From positions 1-30,055 of the forward strand of contig CALFPM010000176.1 of the NCBI GenBank assembly GCA_937919155.1: a stretch of DNA of 30,055 nucleotides, in the 5' to 3' direction. A program made the translations under genes and the position numbers. Of this stretch, positions 29,154 through 30,055 are shown one piece after another (the stretch's first letter is position 1; each line of letters begins with the position of its first letter). Under the pieces are notes generated by a model, which saw only the letters and a program-made list of their open reading frames with translations, was not told where the DNA came from and made no database searches. Origin of the DNA: an uncultured Clostridia bacterium (GTDB lineage: Bacteria > Bacillota > Clostridia > Oscillospirales > Acutalibacteraceae).

Positions 29154-30055
29154 TTATTTACCTGCTCTCAGGTCAACACGCCTGATTTTGCCGCTGATTG
29201 TCTTGGGAAGTTCATCCCTGAATTCAACAATTCTGGGATACTTGTAAGGTGCTGTACGCTCCTTGACATACTTCTGAATTTCTTTCTTAAGTTCATCGGA
29301 TTTTTCCGTTCCCTTTGTGAGAACGATATCCGCCTTAACAACCTGACCTCTGATTTCATCGGGAGCAGCTGAAACGGCACATTCAAGAACATAAGGAAGT
29401 TCCATGATAACGCTTTCGATTTCGAAAGGTCCGATGCGGTAGCCTGACGATTTGATAAGATCATCGACTCGGCCTACATACCAGAAGAAACCGTCTTCAT
29501 CTCTCCAGGCTGTGTCGCCTGTGTGATAAATATCATCGTGCCATGCTTCTGTTGTTTTCTGCTCGTCATTGTAATATTCCATAAACAGGCCGCAGGGTGA
29601 ACCCGCATCTGTTCTGACAACGATTTCGCCGACTTCACCGACCTTGGCAATGGTGCCCTCGGATGTGATAAGGTCAACATCGAAAAGAGGACTGGGTTTG
29701 CCCATTGAACCAACTTTGATTGATGAACCCACAAAGTTGCCGATTGCAAGAGTTGTTTCTGTCTGTCCGAAGCCTTCCATAAGTCTGATACCCGTTGCCT
29801 TGAGGAACTGCTGGAACACTTCGGGGTTAAGTGCTTCACCTGCAGTTGTGGCATATTTGATTGACTTGAGGTCATATTTTGAAAGGTCTTCTTTAACAAA
29901 GAAACGGTACATTGTGGGAGGTGCGCAGAAGGTTGTTATCTTGTGCTTGCCAATAAGCTTGAGGATATCATCCGCAACAAAGCGGTCAAAGTCATAAGTG
30001 AACACACCTGCTTCGCAGAGCCACTGACCGTAAAGCTTACCCCAGAGAGCTTTAC
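29154..30055 (-). CDS. AMP-forming acyl-CoA (acetyl-CoA-type) synthetase, 5' end outside the window
   Basis: The frame is open past the right edge, so only about the last 300 residues are seen. They show the C-terminal half of an ANL-superfamily ligase: KALWGKLYGQWL at the edge, TTFCAPPTMYRF, MEGFGQTE (A5), YHTGDTAWRDEDG (A7), GRVDDLIKSSGYRIGPFEIE (A8) and the catalytic lysine in KTISGKIRR (A10). The enzyme activates a carboxylic acid with ATP and CoA. The TxCAPPTxYRF and GRVDDLIKSSGYRIGP patterns fit the medium-chain acyl-CoA synthetase-like group common in Clostridia. The promoter and start are not visible. Confidence 0.9.
   Translation of the reverse strand, partial: KALWGKLYGQWLCEAGVFTYDFDRFVADDILKLIGKHKITTFCAPPTMYRFFVKEDLSKYDLKSIKYATTAGEALNPEVFQQFLKATGIRLMEGFGQTETTLAIGNFVGSSIKVGSMGKPSPLFDVDLITSEGTIAKVGEVGEIVVRTDAGSPCGLFMEYYNDEQKTTEAWHDDIYHTGDTAWRDEDGFFWYVGRVDDLIKSSGYRIGPFEIESVIMELPYVLECAVSAAPDEIRGQVVKADIVLTKGTEKSDELKKEIQKYVKERTAPYKYPRIVEFRDELPKTISGKIRRVDLRAGK

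Noticed and set aside
1..30055. tRNA, rRNA, CRISPR array or insertion sequence
   Set aside because: None seen by eye on either strand. A tRNA could be missed without a covariance-model search, but genes and regulatory sites fill nearly all of the window.

Overview
The window reads as chromosomal DNA from a strictly anaerobic, Gram-positive member of the Clostridia, probably a gut or rumen Oscillospirales-type organism; this placement is inference. The signs are a reverse rubrerythrin beside a PerR-like Fur protein, pyrBI plus pyrK/pyrD(B) in a single pyrimidine operon, many lipoproteins with a lipobox but no outer-membrane genes, strong AGGAGG-type ribosome sites, TTGACA-N17-TATAAT promoters, and several plant- or mucin-glycan enzymes (GH27, GH43, GH2). 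No rRNA, tRNA, CRISPR array, insertion sequence or prophage structural gene was recognised. No gap between genes exceeds about 270 bases.

Layout. 1-2146 (minus): sugar isomerase/epimerase, rlmA and an alpha-galactosidase (GH27) whose reading leaves the family near base 155. 2311-2883 (plus): TetR-type regulator. 2925-4173 (minus): small membrane export protein and a Nudix hydrolase with a pyrophosphatase-like N-terminus. 4405-10606 (plus): a five-gene run of response regulator, histidine kinase, large lipoprotein (DUF5696-like), MIF-like tautomerase and asnS. 10653-11574: a zinc-ribbon membrane protein with two Ltp-type repeats, divergent from a small XRE regulator. 11610-12855 (minus): GH43 and Dabb proteins. 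12911-18484 (minus): complete UMP biosynthesis operon after carbamoyl phosphate, pyrC-K-D-F-E-B-I. 18593-19441 (minus): glycerophosphodiester phosphodiesterase. 19560-20039 (plus): SSAT-like acetyltransferase. 20084-22012 (minus): orphan B12-type radical SAM protein. 22280-23262 (plus): perR and reverse rubrerythrin. 23380-24412: a lipoprotein with OB-fold-like repeats, divergent from a second small XRE regulator. 24566-29101 (plus): IseA-like lipoprotein, GH2 enzyme, WYL-type regulator and DUF3798 lipoprotein. 29154-30055 (minus): acyl-CoA synthetase running off the right edge.

How parts work together. The pyr genes form a near-continuous overlapping operon from one strong promoter with a leader too short for a PyrR attenuator. 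perR and rubrerythrin form a peroxide-defence pair behind a promoter with a 27-bp inverted repeat at the start site. Two unrelated loci share one design: a small XRE regulator divergent from an envelope protein, with a large inverted repeat laid over a perfect consensus promoter. These two loci, the pyrophosphatase-like/Nudix fusion, the orphan radical SAM enzyme and the lipoprotein-GH2-WYL-DUF3798 operon are the least explained parts of the window. All product names are from motif reading and memory of families; no database search was run.
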